Positions 39,537-47,612 of a stretch of DNA of 63,014 nucleotides are shown piece after piece. How positions within the stretch are numbered: the stretch's first letter is position 1; every line of letters begins with the position of its first letter. Source of the stretch: Oscillospiraceae bacterium (GTDB taxonomy: Bacteria; Bacillota; Clostridia; Oscillospirales; Oscillospiraceae); assembly GCA_902775355.1 (NCBI GenBank), contig CACYLY010000017.1:23166-86179 (forward strand), in the 5' to 3' direction. The position numbers were made by a program, and so were the translations under genes. The notes under the pieces were generated by a model, which worked only from the letters and a program-made list of their open reading frames with translations, was not told the DNA's origin and made no database searches.

Positions 39537-40757
39537 ATGGCCCGGGATCATTCCAACACAAAGAACGGCTCCTCCAAAAAGGAAAGGCGCAGGAAAGGCG
39601 GCAAAGCCTGGCCCTGGGTCCTTTTCTCGGTGTTTCTGGTGCTGCTGCTGATCGGCGCCGGGGTCCTGGGCCTGAATACCGACAGCTCCTATCGCGCCGC
39701 CCTTCAGACCCTGCGGGCCGAAAACCGGCGGCAGAGCGAGATCCTCCGCAGCCTGAACGCGGAAAACGGGGAACGGGACGCTCAGATCCAGCGTCTGAGC
39801 GGCGACAACGAGGCCAAGGACGAACAGATCCGGACCCTCAGCGCCGACAGTGCGGACAAGGACGAGCAGATCCGGAGCCTGAGCGGCGACAACGCGAACA
39901 AGGACGAGCAGATCCGGAGCCTGACGGCCCAGCTGGCGGCCGCCGTGCTGCCGGAGCCCGTGCGCCCGCCCGAGGCGGCGGAGCCCGGGTCGCCGGAGGG
40001 GGCCGAGCTTCCCCAGCCCGACGCCTGGGGCTATGTGGACGAGGACGGAGACGGCCTGATCCTGGTGCCTATCCGGGGCAAATTCACCGGCTACATGCTC
40101 ATCGTGCTGGATCCCTCCCGGGTGGTGCTGAGCTGCGAGCCCAAGATGATGGGCAGCCACGGCTATGACGTGCAGCATTTTGTCGAGAAGGAAGACGGCG
40201 TCGCCGGCATCAACGGCGGCAGCTTTGCCGACCCCGGCGGCCACGGCAACGGCTCCCTGCCAGACACCATGATCTTTTCCCACGGCGAAGCCTACTGCGG
40301 CGGCCAGGGCATGGGCTACTACTTCACCGGCATTGACGACCAGTACGTTCTCCATGTGGGCGTGCCCACCGCGGAGAAGGCCCAGGAGCTGCATATCCAG
40401 GAGGGCTGCTGCTTCCGTCCGGGTCCGATCCTGGTCCAGGACGGCCAGCTGGCCCCGGAGAACAAGCTTTACAGCGGGCTGAATCCCCGCACCGCCATCG
40501 GCCAGCGCTCCGACGGGGCGATCCTGATGCTGGTGGTGGAGGGCAGGCAGCCCTCCCGCGTCGGCTGCAGCTTCCGGGAGGAGGCGGAGCTGATGCTGCG
40601 CTTCGGCGCGGTGAACGCCAGCAACATGGACGGCGGCTCCTCCACCATGATGTGGTACGAGGGCGAATACATCAACAACCGGGCCAATGTCATCAACGTC
40701 CGGTACATCCCCACCAGCTGGGTCGTGCTGAAGGAAGGGAGGGCCGGCAATGGCTGA
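39537..40757 (+). CDS. Membrane-anchored coiled-coil protein with phosphodiester glycosidase (NAGPA) domain
   Basis: The 406-residue protein has a basic cytoplasmic start, one membrane helix (about 25-47, 'WVLFSVFLVLLLIGAGVLGL'), and an extracellular coiled coil built of repeated units such as 'LSGDNANKDEQIRSL' (about 55-130). After a Pro/Glu linker comes a NAGPA-type domain ('GVAGINGGSFADPGGHGNG', 'NPRTAIGQRSDGAILMLVV', 'NASNMDGGSSTMMWYEG'). The domain cleaves GlcNAc-phosphodiester or related sugar phosphodiester bonds, for example in exopolymers. The next gene overlaps it by 8 nt and has the same N-terminal architecture. A paralogous domain lies at 52059. Confidence 0.88.
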   Translation: MARDHSNTKNGSSKKERRRKGGKAWPWVLFSVFLVLLLIGAGVLGLNTDSSYRAALQTLRAENRRQSEILRSLNAENGERDAQIQRLSGDNEAKDEQIRTLSADSADKDEQIRSLSGDNANKDEQIRSLTAQLAAAVLPEPVRPPEAAEPGSPEGAELPQPDAWGYVDEDGDGLILVPIRGKFTGYMLIVLDPSRVVLSCEPKMMGSHGYDVQHFVEKEDGVAGINGGSFADPGGHGNGSLPDTMIFSHGEAYCGGQGMGYYFTGIDDQYVLHVGVPTAEKAQELHIQEGCCFRPGPILVQDGQLAPENKLYSGLNPRTAIGQRSDGAILMLVVEGRQPSRVGCSFREEAELMLRFGAVNASNMDGGSSTMMWYEGEYINNRANVINVRYIPTSWVVLKEGRAGNG

Positions 40758-42120
40758 GAAACGGAAAACAGCCCCCGCTCCGGAAGACGAGCGCCCGGTC
40801 AAAGCCTCCGCCCGGCCCCGGCGCCTGGGCTGGCGCATCCTGATGGCCTTTCTGCTGGTGCTTCTGATCGGCGGCACGGCCTTTCTGCTCTACAACGGCT
40901 CCATCTCCAAGGCCGCCATCCAGGCGCTGGAGGCGGACAACGAGAGCCAGCGGCAGAGCATCGCCTCCCTCACCGCCGGCAGGGATCTAAAGGATCAGCA
41001 GATCCAGGCGCTCAGCGAGGAGAGCGCGGAGAAGGACCGGCAGCTCCAGGCCCTTGCCGACGAGGTGGCGGAAAAGGACCGGCAGCTTCAGGGACTCAGC
41101 GCCGAGAACGGGGAAAAGGCCGGCCAGCTCGCGGAGCTGAAGACCCGGCTCTCCGCCGCCAACGCACCGCTGAACTACCAGGCGGCCCTGCGGGAAAGCG
41201 TACCGGCGGCCGCCCTGCAGGCTCTGGAGCTTCCGGAGGGCCTGGAGCAGAGCGAGGAGATGAAGAGCTCCCTGCTGGCGGCCCTGTTCCGGACCGCCTA
41301 TCTGGAGGCGGACCCGGACAGCAGCCGCGAGGACCGTCTGTGCTTCACGGTCCACGCTTCCGACGGGCAGCTTCTGGGCAGCGTCGCCTTTGCGCCCGCC
41401 GGGACGGGCGAGGACGGGACGCCCCTCTGGACCGCCGCGGAGGAGCGCTTCGATTTCTCCCGGTGCTTCAGAACCACCAGCGTCACCGTTCCCCCGGATT
41501 ATACGGTCTACCTGGGCGAGCAGCTGCTGGGAGAGGAGTGGATCTGGGAGGAAGGGATCCCCTATGCCGCGTTTGAGGCCTGCGCCGAGGACTTTGAAGG
41601 CCTGCCCACGCTGCTGCGCTATGAGACGCCGCCCTTCCTGGGCGAGCCCGCTCTGCGCATCCTGGACGAGCAGGGCCGGGAGCTGCCGGCGGAAGACCTG
41701 CGGGAAGAGCGCTTCCGGGACCGCTGCCCGGCAGAGGTCCGGGAGAAGATCGAGGCCTTCCTGCCGGACTTTGTGGAGCTCTATTTGCGCTTCTCCGCGG
41801 ACATCAAGGAATCCGCCCGGTATTACTACAATCAGCTCGTTCCCCTGGTCCGCGTCGACAGTCCTCTGGCCCTGCGCATGAAGGCGGCCTTTGAGGGCCT
41901 GGGCTATTCCGCCGCCCGGGCGGTGGAGCTCGAGAGCGTGACGGTCAACTGCGTCACGGATCTGGGCGGCGGGCGTTACGCCGTGGATCTGAACTATCTC
42001 AGCATGGTCACCGGCCACAGCAGCGCCTTTGCCCCGGTGGAGGACGAGCTGCACATCCTGCTGATCGTCACGGTGACCGAGGACGGGCAGGTCCTGGCCG
42101 AGGGTCTGTATTACCTCTGA
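40750..42120 (+). CDS. Membrane-anchored coiled-coil protein, unknown C-terminal domain
   Basis: A 456-residue partner of the preceding gene. It has a basic start, a single helix ('ILMAFLLVLLIGGTAFLLY', about 30-48), then a coiled coil of units such as 'LADEVAEKDRQLQGLSAEN' (about 55-130) strongly resembling its neighbour. The C-terminal 300 residues have two possible beta-rich regions ('LCFTVHASDGQLLGSVAFAP', 'YAVDLNYLSMVTGHSSAF') and match no family I know. The shared helix and coil suggest that the two proteins arose by duplication and may pair through their coils outside the membrane (inference). Confidence 0.82.
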   Translation: MAEKRKTAPAPEDERPVKASARPRRLGWRILMAFLLVLLIGGTAFLLYNGSISKAAIQALEADNESQRQSIASLTAGRDLKDQQIQALSEESAEKDRQLQALADEVAEKDRQLQGLSAENGEKAGQLAELKTRLSAANAPLNYQAALRESVPAAALQALELPEGLEQSEEMKSSLLAALFRTAYLEADPDSSREDRLCFTVHASDGQLLGSVAFAPAGTGEDGTPLWTAAEERFDFSRCFRTTSVTVPPDYTVYLGEQLLGEEWIWEEGIPYAAFEACAEDFEGLPTLLRYETPPFLGEPALRILDEQGRELPAEDLREERFRDRCPAEVREKIEAFLPDFVELYLRFSADIKESARYYYNQLVPLVRVDSPLALRMKAAFEGLGYSAARAVELESVTVNCVTDLGGGRYAVDLNYLSMVTGHSSAFAPVEDELHILLIVTVTEDGQVLAEGLYYL

Positions 42121-42155
42121 TTCTATCATCTCTATACACACAAAATACACGCAAA

Positions 42156-42376
42156 GGAGCCCCTGCCAGAAGGCAGGGGCTCCTCAGACTGTAGACAACC
42201 TCATGCGGCAAGGCTGGGACACGCATGGGGAGATTGTGAAGAGGGGAGGGTATGCCCCTCTTCACGTTCAATCTATCGAAAATGGAAACTTTTTCAGAAG
42301 TTTCCATTTTCGTTTTCAAGCTGTCGACACTTTGTCGACAGCTTGAGAAGCCCCTGCCAGAAGGCAGGGGCTCCTT
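42156..42376. repeat. Cluster of five or six perfect hairpins
   Basis: Between two convergent genes lie GGAGCCCCTGCC/GGCAGGGGCTCC (42156-42183), a weak CATGCG/CGCATG, GAAGAGGGG/CCCCTCTTC (42238-42262), a 15-bp stem (42277-42312), a 13-bp stem containing TGTCGACA (42317-42345) and a second copy of the first hairpin (42349-42372). Together they can terminate both genes, but one or two hairpins would suffice. Confidence 0.7.
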
Positions 42377-42393
42377 GATACATTGGCATTATA

Positions 42394-43719
42394 TTATTCT
42401 TTCCGCCAGGGCAGCCGCAGCGGCTCGTACAGCCGGCCTAAGCGGCTGAGGAGATGCATGGCGTCGTGCTCGGTCTCGTAGGGACGGTCCAGAAAGACCT
42501 CCACCGGCCGCAGCTCGCTGTCCTCCCGGCGCAACAGCTCCATCACCCGGTTTTCCGCCTGCTTTTCGGAGACCTTGGCGGAATAGATGTACAGGCTGCT
42601 CACGCCCGGAGCGCCCGCCTCCGGCCGGATCAGACCCCGCAGATGCATGCTGTGCAGCGTGCTCTGCAGCTGGGCCAGCCAGCTCGCCGTCTCCTCCCCG
42701 GTGCCGATGAGCTTCAGGTACACGATCTCCTCCGGAACGCAGTCCCGCTCCTCCAGGTACTCCCGGTAGGGCGAGCGCTTCATGCGCCGGAAGATCAGCT
42801 GCTCGGTCTCCCGGAGCTCCCCGCTGTGATAGATCCGGGTCTTATGGTCGTGGACGGTGTAGACAAAATGGCTCAGGCCCATGAAATTCAGGTGATCCCG
42901 CAGACGCTGGGTGTCCTTGGGCCGAAGGGTCTCGGCGTAGAGATAGCGGTTCTCGTTGGCGTCGTAGATGGCGGCACCGCCCATGACGATCAGCGGCACC
43001 GAGAGCAGGGCCTCGTTCATCTGCAGCGTGAAGAAGGCCGGCGCGTGCTCGGAGATGAGGCAGATCTTCGCCCCGTCCCGGCAGAGGTAGTTGAGCCGGT
43101 AGAGGGTGGCGGAGGAAATGTGGGAAAAGCGATCCGGCGTCAGGTCCCGGACCCGCACGAAAAAGACCCGATCCCGCCGCTTGCTACGGGGCAGGCGAAA
43201 GTGGTTCACTCCGATGGCGCTGACCGTGCCCAGCAGCACGCCCAGCAGCTTGTCCCCCATCTGGACCAGAGGCTGCTCCACATCCGGGAAGGTGATCACC
43301 AGGCACAGGTATACGATGGCCGCCTGACCGGAGGCATCCGGCCGGCGCACCAGCACCGCGGTGTAGAGCGAGGCCAGCATCCCCAGGGCCATGAAGGCAT
43401 AGACGGGAAAGAGCCTCTGCCCCAGCCCCGGGAAGAACAGGAAGGGCACCAGGAACAGCAGGCCCCAGGCCGCGCCGATCAGGGTACCGGCAAAGCGGGT
43501 AATGGCAAAGTCCCGGCTGTCCCGCACATAGGGCTGCATGCAGATGATGGCGGTGATGCCGGCCTCCGCGGGCATGTCCTGCCCCCGGTAGCCCCGCAGC
43601 CAATAATAGAGCAGGCAGATGAACACGGCCACCGAGGTCTTGACGATGCGCTGTCCCAGCGGCGGCATCACCCGGGCCAGTCTGGGCAGACGCCGGGCCG
43701 GGTCTCTGTTCTCTCGCAT
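42394..43719 (-). CDS. FUSC/aromatic acid exporter-like membrane protein fused to degenerate HAD (Cof-type) domain
   Basis: The 441-residue protein starts with about six hydrophobic helices of the FUSC/ArAE_1 type ('GITAIICMQPYVRDSRDFAI', 'TRFAGTLIGAAWGLLFLVP'). From about residue 170 it continues with a Cof/HAD-IIB-like soluble domain ('LYRLNYLCRDGAKICLISEH', 'PLIVMGGAAIYDANENRYLY'). The first HAD motif, which should be DxDGT, reads 'RVRDLTPD', and the late metal motif is missing, so phosphatase activity is doubtful. ATG 43719 follows AAGGAGGAG. A promoter is at 43772-43800. Possible role: efflux regulated by a ligand-binding pseudo-HAD (inference). Confidence 0.82.
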   Translation of the reverse strand: MRENRDPARRLPRLARVMPPLGQRIVKTSVAVFICLLYYWLRGYRGQDMPAEAGITAIICMQPYVRDSRDFAITRFAGTLIGAAWGLLFLVPFLFFPGLGQRLFPVYAFMALGMLASLYTAVLVRRPDASGQAAIVYLCLVITFPDVEQPLVQMGDKLLGVLLGTVSAIGVNHFRLPRSKRRDRVFFVRVRDLTPDRFSHISSATLYRLNYLCRDGAKICLISEHAPAFFTLQMNEALLSVPLIVMGGAAIYDANENRYLYAETLRPKDTQRLRDHLNFMGLSHFVYTVHDHKTRIYHSGELRETEQLIFRRMKRSPYREYLEERDCVPEEIVYLKLIGTGEETASWLAQLQSTLHSMHLRGLIRPEAGAPGVSSLYIYSAKVSEKQAENRVMELLRREDSELRPVEVFLDRPYETEHDAMHLLSRLGRLYEPLRLPWRKE

Positions 43720-43771
43720 ACGCTCCTCCTTTCCGTCGGGCCGGTCTTTTTCAACGCGCTTGATTTGCTGT

Positions 43772-43800
43772 ATAATAGCACAAGATTCCCCAAGGGTCAA
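43772..43800 (-). promoter_or_regulatory. Promoter of FUSC-HAD gene
   Basis: Minus-strand TTGACC (43795-43800), 17-bp spacer and TATTAT (43772-43777). Confidence 0.7.
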
Positions 43801-43835
43801 AGCTTTTTTGCCTTGATTTTTGGCGCTTCTGTGAA

Positions 43836-43863
43836 TTGATTTTCCCGGCGGCTTTGCTACAAT
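43836..43863 (+). promoter_or_regulatory. Promoter of NCS2 permease gene
   Basis: TTGATT (43836-43841), 16-bp spacer and TACAAT (43858-43863). The leader of about 60 nt is too short for a purine riboswitch, and none is visible. Confidence 0.6.
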
Positions 43864-43929
43864 AGGAACGTGTTTTTTCCATTCCCGTCGCAATGCTCAA
43901 TCCAAAAGAGAAAATTTGAGGAGGAAAGT

Positions 43930-45366
43930 ATGGAAAAGATCTTTCAGTTGAAAAACAACGGCACCAATGTCCGCACGGAGATCGTGGCAGGCCTGACCAC
44001 CTTCATGACCATGGCCTACATCATCGCCCTGAACCCCAACCTGCTCACCGGCTTCGCCGTGGGCACCCCCCTGTGGAACGGCGTGTTCCTGGCCACCTGC
44101 ATCGCCTCCGCCATCGGTACCCTCTGCATGGCCTTCCTGGCCAACAAGCCCTTCGCCATGGCCCCCGGCATGGGGCTGAACAGCTTCTTTGCCGTGGTCG
44201 TGGGCAGCATCGTCTCCCTGTCCGCCCTGAAGGGCGCGGAGATGAGCTACACCGAGGCCTTCCAGACCGCCCTGGTCATCATCTTCATCGAAGGCCTGGT
44301 GTTCATCGTCCTGTCCATCTTCAACGTCCGCGAGAAGATCGTGGAGGCCATCCCTCTGGGCGTGCGCCTGGGCATCGGCCCGGCCATCGGCCTGATGCTG
44401 ATGAACATCGGCCTGGGCTCCAACGTCAGCCTCTACGGCGACAAGGGCGGCCCCTTCTACGCCATGCGGGACTTCTTCGGCGCCCTGACCGCCTCCTACG
44501 GCAAGGAGACCATGGGTGACGCCTATCCTGCGATGGTGCTGGCCGTGGTCACCATGTTCTTCGGTCTCTTCGTCATCGTGGCTCTGGACCACAAGAAGGT
44601 CAAGGGCTCCGTGCTCTACGGCATGCTGGCCGCCTCCGTGCTCCACTGGGCCGGGCAGGCCATCTTCCTGCACACCAATCCCTTTGAGGGCCTGAAGACC
44701 GCCTCCTTCGTGCCTCCCTTCGCCGACATGGCCGAGACCACCCTCTTCAAACTGAACTTCGCCGGCGTGGCCAACATCGGCTGGTTCACCATCATCACCC
44801 TGGTCATCACCTTCTGCATCATCGACATGTTCGATACCATCGGCACCCTGGTGGGCACCGCCTCCCGGGCCAACATGCTCAACGAGAAGGGCGAGATGCC
44901 CCAGATGAAGGAAGCCCTGCTGTCCGACGCCGTCGGTACCGTGGTGGGCTCCGTCACCGGCACCTCCACCGTCACCACCTTCGTGGAGTCCGCCTCCGGC
45001 GTGGAAGCCGGCGGCCGCACCGGTCTCACCGCCCTTGTCACCGGCGTCATGTTCCTGCTGTGCATGTTCATCGCCCCCATCGCCGCCATCATCCCCGGTC
45101 CCGCCACCTCCGCCGCCCTGATCTACGTGGGCATCCTGATGCTGGCGAACCTGAAGAAGCTCGACTTTGAGGACATCACCCAGATGCTGCCGGTGGCCGT
45201 CATGCTCCTGGCCATGCCCATCTCCGGCTCCATCGGCCACGGCATCGGCCTGGCCCTGATCTGCTTCACCGTCATCAAGCTGGTCACCGGCAAGGCCAAG
45301 GAGGTCTCCGTCCTGACCTACGTGCTGAGCCTGATCTTCCTGGTGAAGTTCTTCCTGGCTGTCTGA
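43930..45366 (+). CDS. NCS2 family purine permease (AzgA/PbuG-like)
   Basis: A 478-residue transporter with about 14 hydrophobic helices of the AzgA branch of NCS2, which imports guanine, hypoxanthine or adenine with protons. Marks are 'GLTTFMTMAYIIALNPNLL', 'FAMAPGMGLNSFFAVVVG', 'IDMFDTIGTLVGTASRANML' and 'TSTVTTFVESASGVEAGGRT', the substrate-site motif. ATG 43930 follows GAGGAGGAAAGT. It is monocistronic, with a terminator at 45403-45433. Confidence 0.94.
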   Translation: MEKIFQLKNNGTNVRTEIVAGLTTFMTMAYIIALNPNLLTGFAVGTPLWNGVFLATCIASAIGTLCMAFLANKPFAMAPGMGLNSFFAVVVGSIVSLSALKGAEMSYTEAFQTALVIIFIEGLVFIVLSIFNVREKIVEAIPLGVRLGIGPAIGLMLMNIGLGSNVSLYGDKGGPFYAMRDFFGALTASYGKETMGDAYPAMVLAVVTMFFGLFVIVALDHKKVKGSVLYGMLAASVLHWAGQAIFLHTNPFEGLKTASFVPPFADMAETTLFKLNFAGVANIGWFTIITLVITFCIIDMFDTIGTLVGTASRANMLNEKGEMPQMKEALLSDAVGTVVGSVTGTSTVTTFVESASGVEAGGRTGLTALVTGVMFLLCMFIAPIAAIIPGPATSAALIYVGILMLANLKKLDFEDITQMLPVAVMLLAMPISGSIGHGIGLALICFTVIKLVTGKAKEVSVLTYVLSLIFLVKFFLAV

Positions 45367-45370
45367 TCCA

Positions 45371-45433
45371 AAGTTCAAATCAAAAGTTCAAATCAAAGCC
45401 ATACGCTGCCCGGTTTATCTGGGCAGCGTTTTT
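45371..45433 (+). terminator. Direct repeat and NCS2 gene terminator
   Basis: AAGTTCAAATCAA is repeated back to back (45371-45396). ACGCTGCCC and GGGCAGCGT (45403-45411, 45421-45429) then form a stem followed by TTTTT. Confidence 0.75.
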
Positions 45434-45626
45434 CTATTTGTTTTCGGGAAAAAATGACAATTGGGCATTGTCCCCGGGGCCCTTGTATGGTAAACTGGAA
45501 ATGATGCGGCCCTGCCTTTTCCCGCAGCGCCGCCGCTGCAAATACCTGCCCAAAATGTGTGCAAAAAGCACAAAAGCCGACAAAAAGCCCTGGAAACCGC
45601 CCGGGATTTTCGTCTTTTTGCGGGAC

Positions 45627-45655
45627 TTGACGGAAGCCCGCCCAGCCCATATACT
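45627..45655 (+). promoter_or_regulatory. Promoter of Na/Pi symporter gene
   Basis: TTGACG (45627-45632), 17-bp spacer and TATACT (45650-45655), 44 nt before the start. The remaining 45434-45626 sequence shows nothing I can name. Confidence 0.65.
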
Positions 45656-45698
45656 GCTGTCGAAGAATCCGAGTCATTCTTTGAAATCGAGGTTTTTT

Positions 45699-47546
45699 AT
45701 GGATATATTTGACGTGATCTCCCTGCTCGGCGGTCTTGCCATGTTCCTGTACGGCATGCGGCTGATGGGGGATTCTCTGAAGGAGAACTCCTCCGGCACG
45801 CTGAAGCGCGCCATGGAAAAGGTGACGAACAACGCCTTCAAGGCCTTCCTCCTTGGCATCTTCGTCACGGCCCTGATCCAGTCCTCCACGGCCATGATCG
45901 TCATCACCGCGGGCCTGGTGGGCGCGGGCATCCTGACCCTGCGCCAGTCCCTGGGCATCATCGTGGGCGCCAACGTGGGCACCACGGTCACCGGCCAGAT
46001 CATCCGCCTGCTGGATATCGACTCCTCCGGCGCCGCCTGGCTGCGCTTCTTCCAGCCCTCCACCCTGGCTCCCATCGCGCTCATCATCGGCATCATCCTG
46101 ATCATGGGCCACTTTGTAAAGAACGCCAAGTCCTTCGGCAACATCGCCATCGGCTTCGGCATCCTGTTCTCCGGCCTGCTGAACATGACCGGCGCGGTGC
46201 ACAATCTCTCCCAGTCCGGCACCATCGAGCGCCTCTTCTCCGGCCTGGGCGAGAATCCCTTCCTGGGCTATCTGACCGGCGCGGGCGTGGCCTTCGCCCT
46301 GCAGAGCTCTTCGGTGACGGTGGGCATCCTGCAGGCCTTCTCCTCCTCCGGCATGCTGGCCTTTAAGTCCATCTACGCGGTGATCGTCGGCATCTACCTG
46401 GGCGACTGCGTCACCACCGCCATCGTCTGCTCCATCGGCGCCAACGCCGAGTCCCGGCGGGTGGGCGTGGTGAACATCCTCTTCAATCTCAGCGAGACGG
46501 TGCTGGTGCTCATCGGCGTCACCGTGGTGCACCGCCTGGGCCTGCTGGACGATCTGTGGGACCGCACCGTGAATTCCGGCATGATCGCCAACACCAACAC
46601 CATCTTCAATCTCACCTGCTCCTTCTGCCTCTTCCCCATGCTGCCCGTCTATGAAAAGCTCAGCCGCCGGATCGTGAAGGATCCGCCGGAGCCGGTCAAG
46701 GAGGACAAGTACCGGGAGGCGCTGGACGCTCTGAATCCCAGCTTCCTCAACACCCCGGCCCTGGCCCTGCGCAGCTGCTATCATCTGCTGATGACCATGT
46801 TCCGCGCTTCCCGGAGCAACATTGAGAAGGCCTTCCGCCTGCTGGAGCATTATGACGAGGCCCTCCACCAGGAGATCCTGGAGGAGGAGAAGAACATCGA
46901 CCACCTGACCGACTGCTGCAGCCGCTATACCGTGGAGCTGCTGCCCCATCTGCAGCAGGAGCAGCACGTCGCCATCCTCAGCCAGTACTACAAGGTCAAC
47001 GCCGAGTTCGAGCGTCTGGGCGACCACGCCGTGGGCATCGCGGACATCGCGGCGGGCATGGCCCAGGGCGGGATCCGCTTCTCCCCGGCCGCCGTGGAGG
47101 AGATCCACGTGGTCGAAAACGCCCTGCGGGAGATCCTCGGACTGACCGAAAAGGCCTTCCGCATCCGTAACGAGAACGCCGCCCGCCAGATCGAGCCGCT
47201 GGTCCAGATCGTCAACGAGCTGAACACGGCCCTCCGGCGCAACCACCTGCGGCGGCTGAGTCTGGGCCAGTGCAACATGTACGCCGACAGCAGCTTTTCC
47301 AACCTGGGCGTGGAGTTTCGCCGCATCGCGGCGGTCTGCTCCAACGTGGGTGTGGCCACGGTGGTGCGCCTGCACCCGGAGCTGGCCGACCACGAGCATC
47401 TGTACTTTGAGAGCCTGCACAACGGCAACGACGCCGAGTTCAATCTGGCTTACGAGCATGCCCGCTCCCTGTACTTCCAGCTTCTGGACGAGGCGAAGCA
47501 GGCGGCGCAGGAGCCGGAGCTTTCCTCCGCGCCGGCGCAGGGATGA
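45699..47546 (+). CDS. Na/Pi cotransporter with C-terminal PhoU-like domain
   Basis: The 615-residue protein belongs to the NptA/YjbB family of Na+-phosphate symporters or exporters. The membrane part (about 1-310) contains the two inverted QSS motifs ('VTALIQSSTAMIVITAGLVG' and 'AFALQSSSVTVGILQAFSS') and 'GIIVGANVGTTVTGQIIRLL'. The soluble C-terminal half is helical with PhoU features ('LLEHYDEALHQEILEEEKNI', 'FERLGDHAVGIADIAAGMA'), with an E-x-x-x-D pattern for metal binding. It likely moves phosphate across the membrane under PhoU-type control. ATG 45699 follows GAGG. Confidence 0.93.
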   Translation: MDIFDVISLLGGLAMFLYGMRLMGDSLKENSSGTLKRAMEKVTNNAFKAFLLGIFVTALIQSSTAMIVITAGLVGAGILTLRQSLGIIVGANVGTTVTGQIIRLLDIDSSGAAWLRFFQPSTLAPIALIIGIILIMGHFVKNAKSFGNIAIGFGILFSGLLNMTGAVHNLSQSGTIERLFSGLGENPFLGYLTGAGVAFALQSSSVTVGILQAFSSSGMLAFKSIYAVIVGIYLGDCVTTAIVCSIGANAESRRVGVVNILFNLSETVLVLIGVTVVHRLGLLDDLWDRTVNSGMIANTNTIFNLTCSFCLFPMLPVYEKLSRRIVKDPPEPVKEDKYREALDALNPSFLNTPALALRSCYHLLMTMFRASRSNIEKAFRLLEHYDEALHQEILEEEKNIDHLTDCCSRYTVELLPHLQQEQHVAILSQYYKVNAEFERLGDHAVGIADIAAGMAQGGIRFSPAAVEEIHVVENALREILGLTEKAFRIRNENAARQIEPLVQIVNELNTALRRNHLRRLSLGQCNMYADSSFSNLGVEFRRIAAVCSNVGVATVVRLHPELADHEHLYFESLHNGNDAEFNLAYEHARSLYFQLLDEAKQAAQEPELSSAPAQG

Positions 47547-47612
47547 GTTTGAATCGCTTCCCGCGCTTTCCTGATCCCGCGAACACCATCTGATTTGATC
47601 GGAGGGCCTATC

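Noticed and set aside
42156-42376. Two identical palindromes considered as CRISPR repeats
   Set aside because: Only two copies, spaced 190 bp with other hairpins between, and no cas genes.
43864-43929. Possible purine riboswitch before the NCS2 permease gene
   Set aside because: The promoter lies so close that the leader is only about 60 nt and no purine aptamer motifs are visible.
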